A stretch of 64,000 bases of DNA from Variovorax sp. MHTC-1 (lineage in GTDB: Bacteria; Pseudomonadota; Gammaproteobacteria; Burkholderiales; Burkholderiaceae_C): contig NZ_RWKI01000006.1 of assembly GCF_003984645.1 (NCBI RefSeq), forward strand, positions 248,001-312,000. The letters run 5' to 3'. The translations under genes and the position numbers were made by a program. This document shows positions 17,132 to 24,458 of this stretch, piece after piece (within the stretch, counting starts at the first letter, position 1; each line of letters starts with the position of its first letter). Below the pieces are notes generated by a model. It was not told the origin of the DNA. It saw nothing but the letters and a program-made list of their open reading frames with translations, and ran no database searches.

Positions 17132-17523
17132 GAGTTGGCTCCTTCGATGGCATCGAACAGCACCAGGCCGCGGCCGTCCTTCACCTGCACCCGTGCCCTG
17201 ACGCGCTGGCCGATGCGAACCGCATCTGGCACAAGGTTGTCCACGCGGCTCATGAGCCGCACGCCTTCGTCGAGCTCGATCAGGCTGACGTTGAGGTCGC
17301 CGCCATCCACGGGCCTGCGCCGCACGGTCGTCACGGCATGCACGGTGCCGAGGCCGCTGAAGCGCTTCCATTCCAGCGCGGTGCTGCCGCAGTGCGGGCA
17401 GCCTTCGCGCGGGTAGTACACGTGGCGGCCGCAACCGCCGCAGCACTGGAGGAGAAAGCGGCCGGCATCCAGTTCGCGCTGATGGAAGGCCTGCACGCCT
17501 TCGTGAATCGTCTGCGTCGTCAT
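17128..17523 (-). CDS. DUF35 OB-fold protein with zinc ribbon (acyl-CoA-associated)
   Basis: This 131-residue protein has a rubredoxin-like zinc ribbon with Cys28, Cys31, Cys42 and Cys45 (CGGC and CPHC). A C-terminal OB fold follows (about residues 55-128, including RRRPVDGGDLNVSLIELDEG). DUF35 proteins bind CoA esters and partner with thiolase-fold enzymes, for example ChsH2 with Ltp2. The gene overlaps the Cys-less thiolase gene by 4 bp and follows the SDR by 8 bp. The pairing supports a two-component aldolase or acyl-transfer enzyme. Confidence 0.88.
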   Translation of the reverse strand: MTTQTIHEGVQAFHQRELDAGRFLLQCCGGCGRHVYYPREGCPHCGSTALEWKRFSGLGTVHAVTTVRRRPVDGGDLNVSLIELDEGVRLMSRVDNLVPDAVRIGQRVRARVQVKDGRGLVLFDAIEGANS

Positions 17524-17531
17524 GCGCGTCC

Positions 17532-18446
17532 TCAGACCGGGTCCCAGCTGAACACGTCGGCCGAACGCTCCAGGTCGTGGAAGCTCGCCTTCAATGCAGG
17601 CAGCGCATGGCTGGCCACGGTCTGCGGGCTCCAGCCCTCGCTGCGGTGCACCGAGCGCACCGGCCGCGGCTGGCTCATGAGGAAGATCTCGTTGTTGCGC
17701 ACGGCGAAGATCTGGCCGTTGACCTCTTTCGCCGCATCGCTGGCCAGGCAGACGGCGAGCGGCGCGATCTTGGCGGGCGTCATCTGCTTCAGGCGATCGA
17801 CGCGCGCCTGCTCCTCGGGCGTCTCGGTCGGGATCGAGCCGATCATCCGGCTCCAGGCAAAGGGCGAGATGCAGTTGGAGCGCACATGGAACTTCTGCAT
17901 GTCGAGCGCGATGGACTTCGACAGCGCCGCGATGCCGAGCTTGGCCGCGCTGTAGTTGGCCTGGCCGAAGTTGCCGACCAGTCCGGAGGTGGAGGTCATG
18001 TGCACGAAGCAGCCGCTTTCCTGCTCCTTGAAGTGCGTGGCCGCGGCGCGGCTCACGTAGAAGCTGCCGTACAGGTGCACCTTGATGACCGCATCCCACT
18101 CTTCCGCGCTCATCTTGTGGAAGAAACGGTCGCGCAGGATGCCGGCGTTGTTGACCACCACGTCGATGCGGCCGAAGGCCTCCACCGCCGTGCCGACGAT
18201 GCGCGCCGCAGCGGCCGGCTCCGACACGCTGTCGGTGTTGGCTACGGCCTGCCCACCGAAGGCCTTGATCTCGTCGACCACGGCCTGCGCGGGACCTGCG
18301 TCCTGGCCCTCGCCGCCGACCGAGGCGCCGATGTCGTTGACCACGACCCGGGCGCCTTCGCGCGCCATCGCCAGCGCGATGTCGCGGCCGATGCCGCCGC
18401 CGGCGCCGGTGACGACGACGACCTTGTTCTCCACCATCCTGTTCAT
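17532..18446 (-). CDS. SDR 3-hydroxyacyl-CoA dehydrogenase, MFE-2/HSD17B4-like
   Basis: This 304-residue classical SDR has the loop TGAGGGIG (about 14-21), NNAG near residue 103 and the Ser-Tyr-Lys triad in STSGLVGNFGQANYSAAKLG. The segment VVVNDIGASVGGEG followed by a VVDEI helix and AVANTDSV closely resembles the dehydrogenase part of the peroxisomal multifunctional enzyme MFE-2. It should oxidise a 3-hydroxyacyl-CoA with NAD+. AAGGAG lies before MNRM. It starts 5 bp after the crotonase gene in the same operon. The last 45 residues form an extension beyond the SDR core. Confidence 0.88.
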   Translation of the reverse strand: MNRMVENKVVVVTGAGGGIGRDIALAMAREGARVVVNDIGASVGGEGQDAGPAQAVVDEIKAFGGQAVANTDSVSEPAAAARIVGTAVEAFGRIDVVVNNAGILRDRFFHKMSAEEWDAVIKVHLYGSFYVSRAAATHFKEQESGCFVHMTSTSGLVGNFGQANYSAAKLGIAALSKSIALDMQKFHVRSNCISPFAWSRMIGSIPTETPEEQARVDRLKQMTPAKIAPLAVCLASDAAKEVNGQIFAVRNNEIFLMSQPRPVRSVHRSEGWSPQTVASHALPALKASFHDLERSADVFSWDPV

Positions 18447-18451
18447 GCGTT

Positions 18452-19252
18452 TCACTCCTTGTCCGTGCGCGCCGGCCACTGGAAGGCCGGCGGTTCCTTG
18501 TCGAAAAACCGCTGCACCGCCTCGCGGTGCGGCGTGGTCTGGAAGCACAGCGCCTGGCCGTTGGCCTCGGCCTCGAAGGCGGCTTCCATGGCGCCCGCGT
18601 CGAGCGCGATGCGCTTGACCAGGCCCACGGCCAGCGGCGAGGCGCCGGCAAAGCTGTCCGCCAGGGCCAGGGCCCGCGGCAGCAGCGCGGCCTGCTCGTG
18701 CTGCTCCATGGCGATGCCGAGCGCCAGCGCCTCGCACGCGTCCACTTCCCTGGCCGAGAGGAACAGCTCGCGCGCGCGCTGCGCGCCGACGATGCGCGGC
18801 AGCGTGTAGGTAGCGCCGCAGTCCGGGACGAGCCCGATGCGCATGAAGACCATGCAGAAGCGGGCGCGCCGCGTGACCAGCACGAAGTCCGCCGCCAGCG
18901 CCAGGCTGAAGCCGGCGCCGTAGGCCGCGCCGTCCACCGCGGCGATGACGGGGCGGTCCAGCGACAGCAGCTCGCGGAAGATCGCGTGCGTGCCCTGCAT
19001 GCGCGCACGCAGGCCGTCGCTTTCCAGCGTGCCGGCGGCGGCGATGCCGCGCAGGTCGCCGCCCGCGCAGAAGGCGCCGTTGGCGCCGGTGATCACCACG
19101 GCACGGATGCCGCTGTCGGCCCTGACCTGCGCGATCGCGGCGGCCAGGCCCTCCTTCAGCTCGGGGGTGAGCGAGTTGCGGGTGGCGGGGTTGTCGAGGG
19201 TCACGACGGCCGTGGTGCCGCGGCGTTCGAAGCGAACGGGGTTGTCGGTCAT
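18452..19252 (-). CDS. Enoyl-CoA hydratase/isomerase family protein, PaaG-like
   Basis: This 266-residue crotonase-fold protein has the oxyanion-hole strand NGAFCAGGDLRG (about residues 60-70) and the helix AAVDGAAYGAGFSLALAADF. In the active-site stretch FMRIGLVPDCGATYTLPR an Asp takes the place of the second catalytic Glu, and the first Glu is not seen. This is the pattern of PaaG-type isomerases rather than classical hydratases. It may isomerise a double bond or an epoxide-derived CoA ester. It leads the operon block with the SDR, DUF35 and thiolase-fold genes. The region upstream holds a repeat element instead of an obvious promoter. Confidence 0.87.
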   Translation of the reverse strand: MTDNPVRFERRGTTAVVTLDNPATRNSLTPELKEGLAAAIAQVRADSGIRAVVITGANGAFCAGGDLRGIAAAGTLESDGLRARMQGTHAIFRELLSLDRPVIAAVDGAAYGAGFSLALAADFVLVTRRARFCMVFMRIGLVPDCGATYTLPRIVGAQRARELFLSAREVDACEALALGIAMEQHEQAALLPRALALADSFAGASPLAVGLVKRIALDAGAMEAAFEAEANGQALCFQTTPHREAVQRFFDKEPPAFQWPARTDKE

Positions 19253-19274
19253 AGGGCAAGTTCCGTGCTGGTGA

Positions 19275-19475
19275 CTTTCTCCCTCTCCCTCCGGGAGAGG
19301 GTTGGGGTGAGGGCACTGGGCCTTTGATTTCGTACGTTGCGCTTGATCTGGAGGCTGGAGCCGGGAACTCGCCCGCCGGGGCGAACTCCCGGCTCCGGCC
19401 TCAGCAAAGAACAGCAACGATCCAAAGGCCCAGTGCCCCCACCCCCACCCTCCCCCAGAGAGGGAGGGAGTAAGA
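19275..19475. repeat. Nested palindromic repeat element (REPIN-like)
   Basis: The 256-bp gap between the CoA ligase and the crotonase is filled by an imperfect palindrome. The outer arms match over about 30 bp: GGGCACTGGGCCTTTG (19311-19326) pairs with CAAAGGCCCAGTGCCC (19423-19438), flanked by G-rich and C-rich arms. Inside lies a second hairpin around GGAGCCGGGA (19357-19366) and TCCCGGCTCC (19387-19396). The CCCTCTCC...GGAGAGGG motif at the left is of the kind found in many copies in proteobacterial genomes. It may also stop or stabilise transcripts. Confidence 0.75.
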
Positions 19476-19508
19476 CCGCATCCATCGACAAGGTCGAAGC
19501 CGGATGTC

Positions 19509-21263
19509 TCATTCGGATTCCTTGTCCGCCCCGGCGCGGTGCTGCTCCTGCAGCTCGCGCCAGAGAATCTTGCCGGTGCCCGACTTGGGCAACTCGTCCA
19601 TGAATTCCACGACACGGGGCGCCTTGTAGACCGCCATGCGGCCGCGTGCCCAATCGACGATGTCCTGCTCGGTCACGTCGCCGCGGAAGCCGGGCTTGAG
19701 CGAGACGATCGCCTTCACCGCCTCACCCTGCCTGGCGTCGGGCACGCCGATGATGCAGGCCTCGTGGATCGCGGGGTGCTCGTACATCATGTTCTCCACC
19801 TCGGCCGGCCAGACCTTGTAGCCCGAGCTGTTGATCATCCGCTTGAGGCGGTCGCGCATGAAGAAGTAGCCTTCCTCGTCGACGTACGCCAGGTCGCCGG
19901 TACGGAAGAAGCGCTTGCCCTCCAGCTCGAAGAAGGCTTCGCGGTCGGCCTGCGGGTTGCGCCAGTAGCCGATGGTGTTCTGCGGCGCATGGGTGACCAG
20001 CTCGCCGACCGCGCCCTGCGGCAGTTCCTTCAGCGTCTCGGGGTCCACGATGCGGGTGTCGACGCCCTGCGCCGGGATGCCGAGGCATTGACGCTTGCCG
20101 CGCGCGAGCGGGTTGGCCTGCAGGAAGGAGGCCGTCTCCGTCAGGCCGTAGCCCTCGTTGTAGGTGATGCCGTAGCGCTGCTGCATCATCGCTGCCACCG
20201 CTTCCGGCATCGCCGCAGCGCCGCCCGAGAGCAGGGTCAGGCTGGAGATGTCGCGCTGCGCTGCCTCGGGATGCGAGAAGAAGTCCAGGATCATCGCCGG
20301 CGGGGCGGTCCACGCGCTGACGCGATGGCGCTCGATCAGCCGCGCGGCCAGGGCCGGATTCCAGCGCGGGAGCATCACCGACGTGCCGCCCAGGAAGATC
20401 GGCATGTTCATGCCGTTCTGCAGGCCGAGCATGTGGAACAGCGGTGCGACCGCGAGCATCACGGTCTCGCAATGCAGGCCCTTCCAGACATGCGAGGCGG
20501 CCAGGGACGCGATCACCGTCTGGTGGGTGTGCATGCAGCCCTTGGGGTGGCCGGTGGTGCCCGAGGTGTAGGGCAGGATGGCGAGGTCCGAGGGGCGGAT
20601 GCCGGAGTCGGCGCCATCGCCGGCGGCCGGCACGCTGGCCCATCCTGCGCAATCGGGCCGGGAGATCGGGCGCAGCGGCTCGAGCACCCAATCCGGAATG
20701 TCGTCGGCGCTGTCCCCCACGGCCTCCGCATAGGCGTGCACGACGATCCGGTCGAACAAGCCCGGCTCGAAGTGATCGAGCAGCTCCTGCGCCACGAACG
20801 CGATGCGCGCGCCGCTGTCCTCGGCGTAGTAGCGCACCTCCAGGGCCTTGCTCATGGGATTGACCGGCACCACGACGCCGCCCGCGCGCAGGATCGCGTA
20901 GCAGGCGACGACGAACTGCGGGCAGTTCTGGCTGGCCACCAGCACGCGGTCGCCGCGCTGCAGCTGGAGCGAGTCGCGCAGCCAGGCTGCCATCGCAGCC
21001 ACGCGCTGCTGGAGCTCGGCATAGCGGATGACGCTGCCGCAGTAGACGATCGCAGCCTTCCGCGGATAGCGCCGCGCGGCGAGCTCGAGGCACTCCGGCA
21101 GCGTCGCCTGCGGCACGACCAGCTCGCGCGCGACGCCCTTTGGCCAGAAGCGGAAATGCGCACGCTCGGAAACAGTTCCCCCACGCTCCCCCACTGCGTG
21201 TGGGTCGCTGCCCCCCAAGGGGGCCTTCGCGCCTTCGGGCGGCCGTGCGGCGCTCACCATCAT
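19509..21263 (-). CDS. AMP-forming acyl-CoA synthetase (long-chain fatty-acid/aromatic type)
   Basis: This protein has 584 residues in the longest supported form. It carries the P-loop LPYTSGTTGHPKGCMHTH, the A5 motif YGLTETASF, the hinge FFRTGDLAYVDEEGYFFMRD with RLKRMINSSGYKVWPAEVE, and the catalytic Lys in KSGTGKILWREL. It activates a carboxylic acid to its CoA ester. ATG at 21263 has GGAGAAGC before it and overlaps the stop of the upstream acyl-CoA dehydrogenase as ATGA. The first about 30 residues (after MMVSAARPPEGAKAP) are encoded by a GC-rich repetitive palindrome, so the N-terminus is probably a recent addition. The catalytic core appears intact. Confidence 0.9.
   Translation of the reverse strand: MMVSAARPPEGAKAPLGGSDPHAVGERGGTVSERAHFRFWPKGVARELVVPQATLPECLELAARRYPRKAAIVYCGSVIRYAELQQRVAAMAAWLRDSLQLQRGDRVLVASQNCPQFVVACYAILRAGGVVVPVNPMSKALEVRYYAEDSGARIAFVAQELLDHFEPGLFDRIVVHAYAEAVGDSADDIPDWVLEPLRPISRPDCAGWASVPAAGDGADSGIRPSDLAILPYTSGTTGHPKGCMHTHQTVIASLAASHVWKGLHCETVMLAVAPLFHMLGLQNGMNMPIFLGGTSVMLPRWNPALAARLIERHRVSAWTAPPAMILDFFSHPEAAQRDISSLTLLSGGAAAMPEAVAAMMQQRYGITYNEGYGLTETASFLQANPLARGKRQCLGIPAQGVDTRIVDPETLKELPQGAVGELVTHAPQNTIGYWRNPQADREAFFELEGKRFFRTGDLAYVDEEGYFFMRDRLKRMINSSGYKVWPAEVENMMYEHPAIHEACIIGVPDARQGEAVKAIVSLKPGFRGDVTEQDIVDWARGRMAVYKAPRVVEFMDELPKSGTGKILWRELQEQHRAGADKESE
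21165..21255. repeat. REP-like palindrome inside the ligase 5' coding end
   Basis: A GC-rich segment with CCCCCCAAGGGGG (21211-21223) and flanking CACTGCGTGTGGGTCGC and CCTTCGGGCGGCC resembles the elements at 51310-51365 and 54418-54496. All three share a CACTxCGTGT...C5/G5 hairpin...CGGCC(C)GG layout. Here the element lies in the reading frame of the CoA ligase. Confidence 0.65.
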
Positions 21264-22417
21264 TGCTTCTCCATGGCGCGGGCGATGATTTCCTTCATCA
21301 CCTCGTTGGCGCCGCCGTAGATGCGGCCGACGCGCACATCGGCATAGAGCCGCGCGATCGGATACTCGTTCATGAAGCCGTAGCCGCCGTGCAGCTGCAG
21401 GCACTCGTCGACGATGCGGCAGCAGGCGTCGGTGGTCCACCACTTGGCCATGGCCGCGGTCGGTACGTCGAGCTCGTTGCGCATCAGGCGCGCGATGCAG
21501 TCGTCGACGAAGGCGCGCGCGACTTGCGCCTGCGTTTCGCACTCGGCGAGCTTGAAGCGGGTGTTCTGCATCTTCAGCAAGGGCTCGCCGAACACCTGGC
21601 GGTCGCGCACGTACTCGAGCGTGTCGCCGATCGCGCGCTGCATGGTCGCCACCGCGCCGACGGCAATCAGCATGCGCTCGCGCGGCAGCTGCGCCATGAG
21701 CTGCGGGAAGCCGCAGCCCTCCTCGGCGCCCAGCAGGTTCTCGGCCGGCACGCGCACGTCGTCGAAGAAGAGCTCGGTGGTGTCCAGCGTCTTCTGGCCC
21801 ATTTTGTCCAGGAGCGGCCCGCGGCGAAAGCCGGCCGTGCCTTCGGTTTCCACCATCAGCAGCGAGATCCCCTTGGCGCCGCCCGCGGCGGCATCCGTCT
21901 TCGCCGCGACGCACACCAGGCCGGCGTGCATGCCGTTGGTGATGAAGGTCTTGCTGCCGCTGATGCGCCAATCGCCGCCATCGCGCCGCGCCTGCGTCTT
22001 GATGCGCTGCAGGTCGGTGCCGGCGCCGGGCTCGGTCATCGCGATGGCCGCCACCAGCTCGCCGCTGGCCATCCGGGGCAGCCAGCGGCGCTTCTGTTCC
22101 TCGGTGCCGTAGGCCAGCAGGTAGTGGGCGACGATGCCGCTGTGCACGTTGTTGCTGAAGCCCTGCGCCATGGCGCGCATCTGCTCCTCGCAGATCACCG
22201 CCTCGTGCAGGAAGCTGCCGCCGCCGCCGCCGTATTCCTCGGGGATGCTGGCGCACAGCAGGCCGGCTGCTCCGGCCTGGGTCCAGATGCTGCGGTCGGC
22301 ATGGTGTTGCGCGCGCCAGCGTGCTTCGTTGGGGACGCACTCGCGTTCGAAGAAGCGGCGCGCGCTGTCGCGCAGCATCTCCAGTTCGTCCGTCATCCAC
22401 GGCCGGCTGGGGTTCAT
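21260..22417 (-). CDS. Acyl-CoA dehydrogenase
   Basis: This 385-residue ACAD has AIAMTEPGAGTDLQRIKTQA, the flavin-binding QLHGGYGFMNEYPIARLYAD and a C-terminal IYGGANEVMKEIIARAM. In place of the LYEGT Glu there is Gly, as in the FadE/isovaleryl-type group where the base comes from another helix. It would make a 2-enoyl-CoA, possibly from a branched or long chain. The start shares one base with the stop of the SDR gene (TGATG) and its stop overlaps the CoA ligase start, so translation of all three is coupled. Confidence 0.92.
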   Translation of the reverse strand: MNPSRPWMTDELEMLRDSARRFFERECVPNEARWRAQHHADRSIWTQAGAAGLLCASIPEEYGGGGGSFLHEAVICEEQMRAMAQGFSNNVHSGIVAHYLLAYGTEEQKRRWLPRMASGELVAAIAMTEPGAGTDLQRIKTQARRDGGDWRISGSKTFITNGMHAGLVCVAAKTDAAAGGAKGISLLMVETEGTAGFRRGPLLDKMGQKTLDTTELFFDDVRVPAENLLGAEEGCGFPQLMAQLPRERMLIAVGAVATMQRAIGDTLEYVRDRQVFGEPLLKMQNTRFKLAECETQAQVARAFVDDCIARLMRNELDVPTAAMAKWWTTDACCRIVDECLQLHGGYGFMNEYPIARLYADVRVGRIYGGANEVMKEIIARAMEKQ

Positions 22418-23244
22418 CACGGCCGCCCGCCTCCGCAGACCAGCACCTGGCCGCTCACGTAGTTGGATTCCGGAATGCAGAACATGTAGACCGCGCCGGC
22501 CGCTTCCTGCGGCGTGCCGCCGCGGCCGAGCGGGATCAGGGCTTCGGCGTTCTTCAGGATCTGCGGGTTGACGCCGACCTTGATCTGCCGGCCTTCGATG
22601 TCGATGCTGGCGCCGGCGCTGGCATCGGCCTCGGTCAGGCGGGTCTTGATCAGGCCGAAGGCGACGCTGTTGACGGTGACCTTGTAGCGGCCCCATTCCT
22701 TGGCCATGGCCTTGGTCAGGCCGTTGATGCCGGCCTTGGCCGCTGCGTAGTTGGCCTGGCCCGCGTTGCCGTACACGCCGGAAGTGGACGAGATATTGAC
22801 CACCTTGCGGAACACCTCGCGGCCTTCGTCGGCCTCGCGCTTGGCGGCATCGCGGATGAAGTTGGAGGCGGCGCGCAGGATGCGGAAGGGCGCGGTCAGG
22901 TGCACCGCGAGCATGGCTTCCCATTGCTCGTCGGTCATCTTCTGCACCACGTTGTCCCAGGTGTAGCCGGCGTTGTTGACGATGATGTCCAGGCCGCCGT
23001 AGCTGTCGACGGCGGTGCGCACGAAGCGATCGGCGAAGCCGCTGTCGGTCACGCTGCCGGCGCAGGCGATGGCGCGGCCGCCGGCGGCCACGATGTCGGC
23101 GACGGTTTGCGCGGCCGGTTCGGCGTCGAGGTCGTTGATGACGACGCTGGCCCCTTCGCTCGCCAGCTTGAGCGCGATCTCGCGCCCGATGCCGCGGCCG
23201 GAGCCGGAGACGATGGCAACCTTGCCTTCGAGTTTGCGGTTCAT
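22417..23244 (-). CDS. SDR-family 3-oxoacyl/3-hydroxyacyl reductase or dehydrogenase
   Basis: This 275-residue classical SDR has SGSGRGIG (about 13-20), NNAG near residue 90 and the catalytic Ser/Tyr/Lys in SSTSGVYGNAGQANYAAAKAG. The C-terminus YVSGQVLVCGGG is typical of FabG-type enzymes. It contains an insert rich in charge (RDAAKREADEGREVFRK) before the active-site strand. It probably oxidises a 3-hydroxyacyl-CoA in the cluster's second round, or reduces its product. It lies 24 bp after the MaoC gene and couples to the dehydrogenase gene downstream. Confidence 0.88.
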   Translation of the reverse strand: MNRKLEGKVAIVSGSGRGIGREIALKLASEGASVVINDLDAEPAAQTVADIVAAGGRAIACAGSVTDSGFADRFVRTAVDSYGGLDIIVNNAGYTWDNVVQKMTDEQWEAMLAVHLTAPFRILRAASNFIRDAAKREADEGREVFRKVVNISSTSGVYGNAGQANYAAAKAGINGLTKAMAKEWGRYKVTVNSVAFGLIKTRLTEADASAGASIDIEGRQIKVGVNPQILKNAEALIPLGRGGTPQEAAGAVYMFCIPESNYVSGQVLVCGGGRP

Positions 23245-23268
23245 GTGTTGTCTCTCCTTCTTCCTGGG

Positions 23269-23697
23269 TCAGGACCAGGCGACCAGCGCCTCGCCGCTCA
23301 GCTTGGTGATGCCGTCCTGGTTGGCCGTCGCGATGTGCAGCCGCACGCAGCGCCGGCCCTCGTGTTCGAACTTCTCGTGGACCCGGCCGGTGCAGGTGAT
23401 GCGCTCGCCCACGTGGGTGATCGCGGCGAAGCGCACATCGAGCGAGCGGATGGCCGACTGCGGCACCCAGTCGGTCAGCAGCCGCGCGAGCCAGGCGGCC
23501 GACAGCATGCCGTGCGCGAACACGTCCGGCATGCCTGCGGACTGGGCGAAGTCGGTGTCGACGTGAATCGGGTTGTGGTCGCCGGAGGCGCCGCAGTACA
23601 GCGCGAGCGTGAGGCGGCTGATCGGCGGCAGTTCCAGCGGAGGGAGCGTGTCGCCGGGCTGCAGCGTGTTCCAGTCCGGGAGGGTGGTGGTGGTCAT
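23269..23697 (-). CDS. MaoC-like hot-dog hydratase, catalytic-type subunit
   Basis: This 142-residue hot-dog protein has the hydratase 2 motif YCGASGDHNPIHVD with Asp40 and His45, the usual catalytic pair, followed by GMPDVFAHGMLSAAWLARLL. It should hydrate a 2-enoyl-CoA to the (R)-3-hydroxyacyl-CoA. The half-length size means that it needs a partner or dimerises. The most likely partner is the MaoC-N protein at 24010-24453, as in HadAB or ChsH1-ChsH2. The two genes are separated only by a repetitive element. Confidence 0.88.
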   Translation of the reverse strand: MTTTTLPDWNTLQPGDTLPPLELPPISRLTLALYCGASGDHNPIHVDTDFAQSAGMPDVFAHGMLSAAWLARLLTDWVPQSAIRSLDVRFAAITHVGERITCTGRVHEKFEHEGRRCVRLHIATANQDGITKLSGEALVAWS

Positions 23698-24009
23698 TGG
23701 GTTGGCCTCTCGCCTTGACGGTTGGGGCGAGCCGAGGGCACCGGGTGCCCGATTCCGCTCATGTCCCCCGGAGCGGGCTGCGCCCGCTCCTCCTCCTTTA
23801 CTTCGCTCCATCGGGCACCCGCCGCCCTCGGCTTGGACGCGCCGCGCGTTCTCAGCCGTCGAACACCCGCGACGCTCGAAGGATCGGGCCGGTGGGGCGT
23901 GCTGCGCAGTGAGGTAAAGGAGGAGGCGGCCGCAGGCCGACGGGGGACACGAACGGAGCAGCATGCCCCGGCGGCCTGATCCCGCCGCGACAACAACGCA
24001 GTTCCGAAT
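23698..24009. repeat. Intergenic repeat element, copy 1 (about 256 bp, 23731-23986)
   Basis: No gene is supported here. The part at 23731-23986 matches 30064-30322. It consists of nested inverted repeats. GCCGAGGGCACCGGGTGCCC (23731-23750) pairs with GGGCACCCGCCGCCCTCGGC (23813-23832). A CATGTCCCCC...CTCCTCCTTTACTTCGC arm (from 23760) pairs with a GTAAAGGAGGAG...GGGGGACA arm (23914-23948). It has the look of a non-autonomous dispersed repeat. Confidence 0.8.
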
Positions 24010-24453
24010 TCATCCATTGCGCACCACCGTCACGCAATGCAGCTCGGCCACCAGTTCGTCGCGCTGATTGCTCACACGCGTCTTGCGCACCACGAACTCC
24101 AGCGCCCCGCCCTTCTTGTCGTAGATGTCATCGATGCGCTGCTGGAAGCGCAGCGTGTCGCCCGCATAGGCCATCGCGTGGTAGCTGAAGCCCTGCTCGC
24201 CGTGCAGCAGGCTGCGGTAGTCCATCCCCAGCAGGTCGCGAATCGCGGCCGGGTTGGGCGATTCCATCTCCAGGCAGAAAAGGAAGGTGGGCGGCACCGG
24301 CAGGCCCGGATGCCCGGCGTCGCGTGCAGCAGCTTCATCGATGTAGACCGGGTCGGTCTGGCCGGTAGCCTTGGCGAAGAAGCGCAAGCGCCCCTTCTCC
24401 ACCTCCACCTGAAAAGGCGGCAGCGTGTGGCCGATGTGGCGGCGATCGATCAT
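24010..24453 (-). CDS. MaoC-like hot-dog protein, N-terminal-domain type (non-catalytic partner candidate)
   Basis: This 147-residue hot-dog protein has FFAKATGQTDPVYIDE, the MaoC_dehydrat_N motif. The Asp (residue 34) is present but Tyr37 lies where the catalytic His would be. The following LPVPPTFLFCLEMESPNP is typical of the family. In HadAB-type hydratases the subunit without His shapes the long acyl tunnel while the partner does the chemistry. The gene follows the thiolase by 5 bp. It likely forms a heterodimer with the protein encoded at 23269-23697. Confidence 0.85.
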   Translation of the reverse strand: MIDRRHIGHTLPPFQVEVEKGRLRFFAKATGQTDPVYIDEAAARDAGHPGLPVPPTFLFCLEMESPNPAAIRDLLGMDYRSLLHGEQGFSYHAMAYAGDTLRFQQRIDDIYDKKGGALEFVVRKTRVSNQRDELVAELHCVTVVRNG

Positions 24454-24458
24454 TGTTT

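Noticed and set aside
18447..19316. Apparent fusion of the SDR with a long upstream frame
   Set aside because: The extra residues come from the shadow of the crotonase gene. A good AAGGAG site precedes the SDR start at 18446.
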